Assembly: GCA_026395475.1 (NCBI GenBank)
Contig: JAPLYQ010000036.1
Coordinates: 1 to 12,136 of the forward strand
Direction: 5' to 3'
Length of the DNA stretch: 12,136 nucleotides
Source: Candidatus Roizmanbacteria bacterium
Lineage (GTDB): Bacteria > Patescibacteriota > Microgenomatia > UBA1406 > GWC2-37-13
Position numbers and translations under genes: made by a program. The notes under the pieces were generated by a model. The model was given only the letters and a program-made list of their open reading frames with translations. It had not been told where the DNA came from and ran no database searches. Below, piece after piece: positions 12,126 to 12,136 of this stretch (its first letter is position 1; each line of letters opens with the position of its first letter).

Positions 12126-12136
12126 AACCTTAGATT

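Overview
This is an AT-rich, gene-dense stretch of bacterial chromosome. It most likely comes from a Candidate Phyla Radiation (Patescibacteria) genome, probably of the Microgenomates type. The evidence is indirect: a PrgI / TraC-like / VirB4 type IV secretion cassette, a DUF5667-like exported protein, a cohesin-domain surface protein with a Pro/Thr linker and an LPQTG tail, short versions of housekeeping proteins, and almost no intergenic space. No ribosomal RNA is present to settle the placement. Twelve of the 13 genes end in TAA or TAG and one (rmuC) ends in TGA. No canonical-length gene contains an internal TGA, so the standard bacterial code (table 11) fits.

Layout. (1) Positions 1-2408 hold cell-surface genes: the 3' end of a membrane-anchored beta-sandwich protein (+), a convergent two-gene unit on the minus strand (cohesin/LPQTG protein, then a BCP-type peroxiredoxin), and a divergent small secreted DUF5667-like protein (+). 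(2) Positions 2475-3479 encode a ribosomal protein S1 homologue, followed by a strong hairpin terminator embedded in a larger inverted repeat. (3) Positions 3598-6878 are a tight three-gene plus-strand operon for type IV secretion-like machinery: a PrgI-family membrane protein with an added C-terminal beta-sandwich, a TraC-like protein, and a VirB4-type ATPase. (4) Positions 6892-9117 hold a divergent pair, stomatin/SPFH protein (-) and glutamyl-tRNA synthetase (+). (5) Positions 9119-11326 hold era and rmuC on the minus strand. (6) Positions 11385-12064 hold a short MscL channel (+) and an RRM RNA-binding protein (-), separated by a bidirectional terminator.

A recurring feature is promoter placement. 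For six transcription units a recognisable -10 box ends only 5-8 nt before the start codon, so the transcripts should be leaderless or nearly so. The S1 and RRM genes instead have clear Shine-Dalgarno sequences. No tRNA, rRNA, CRISPR array, insertion sequence or transposase is visible. No gene-free stretch exceeds 300 bases; the longest (3480-3597) holds the S1 terminator, the inverted repeat and the PrgI promoter.

Working together: S1, GltX, Era and the RRM protein serve translation and RNA metabolism. The surface proteins and the PrgI/TraC-like/VirB4 operon suggest an envelope apparatus for contact with, or DNA/protein exchange with, other cells. MscL, stomatin and peroxiredoxin are membrane and oxidative stress functions. 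The strongest candidates for something under-described are the PrgI-beta-sandwich fusion in a stripped-down secretion operon, the leaderless promoter pattern, and the S1 protein with a contracted fourth domain.
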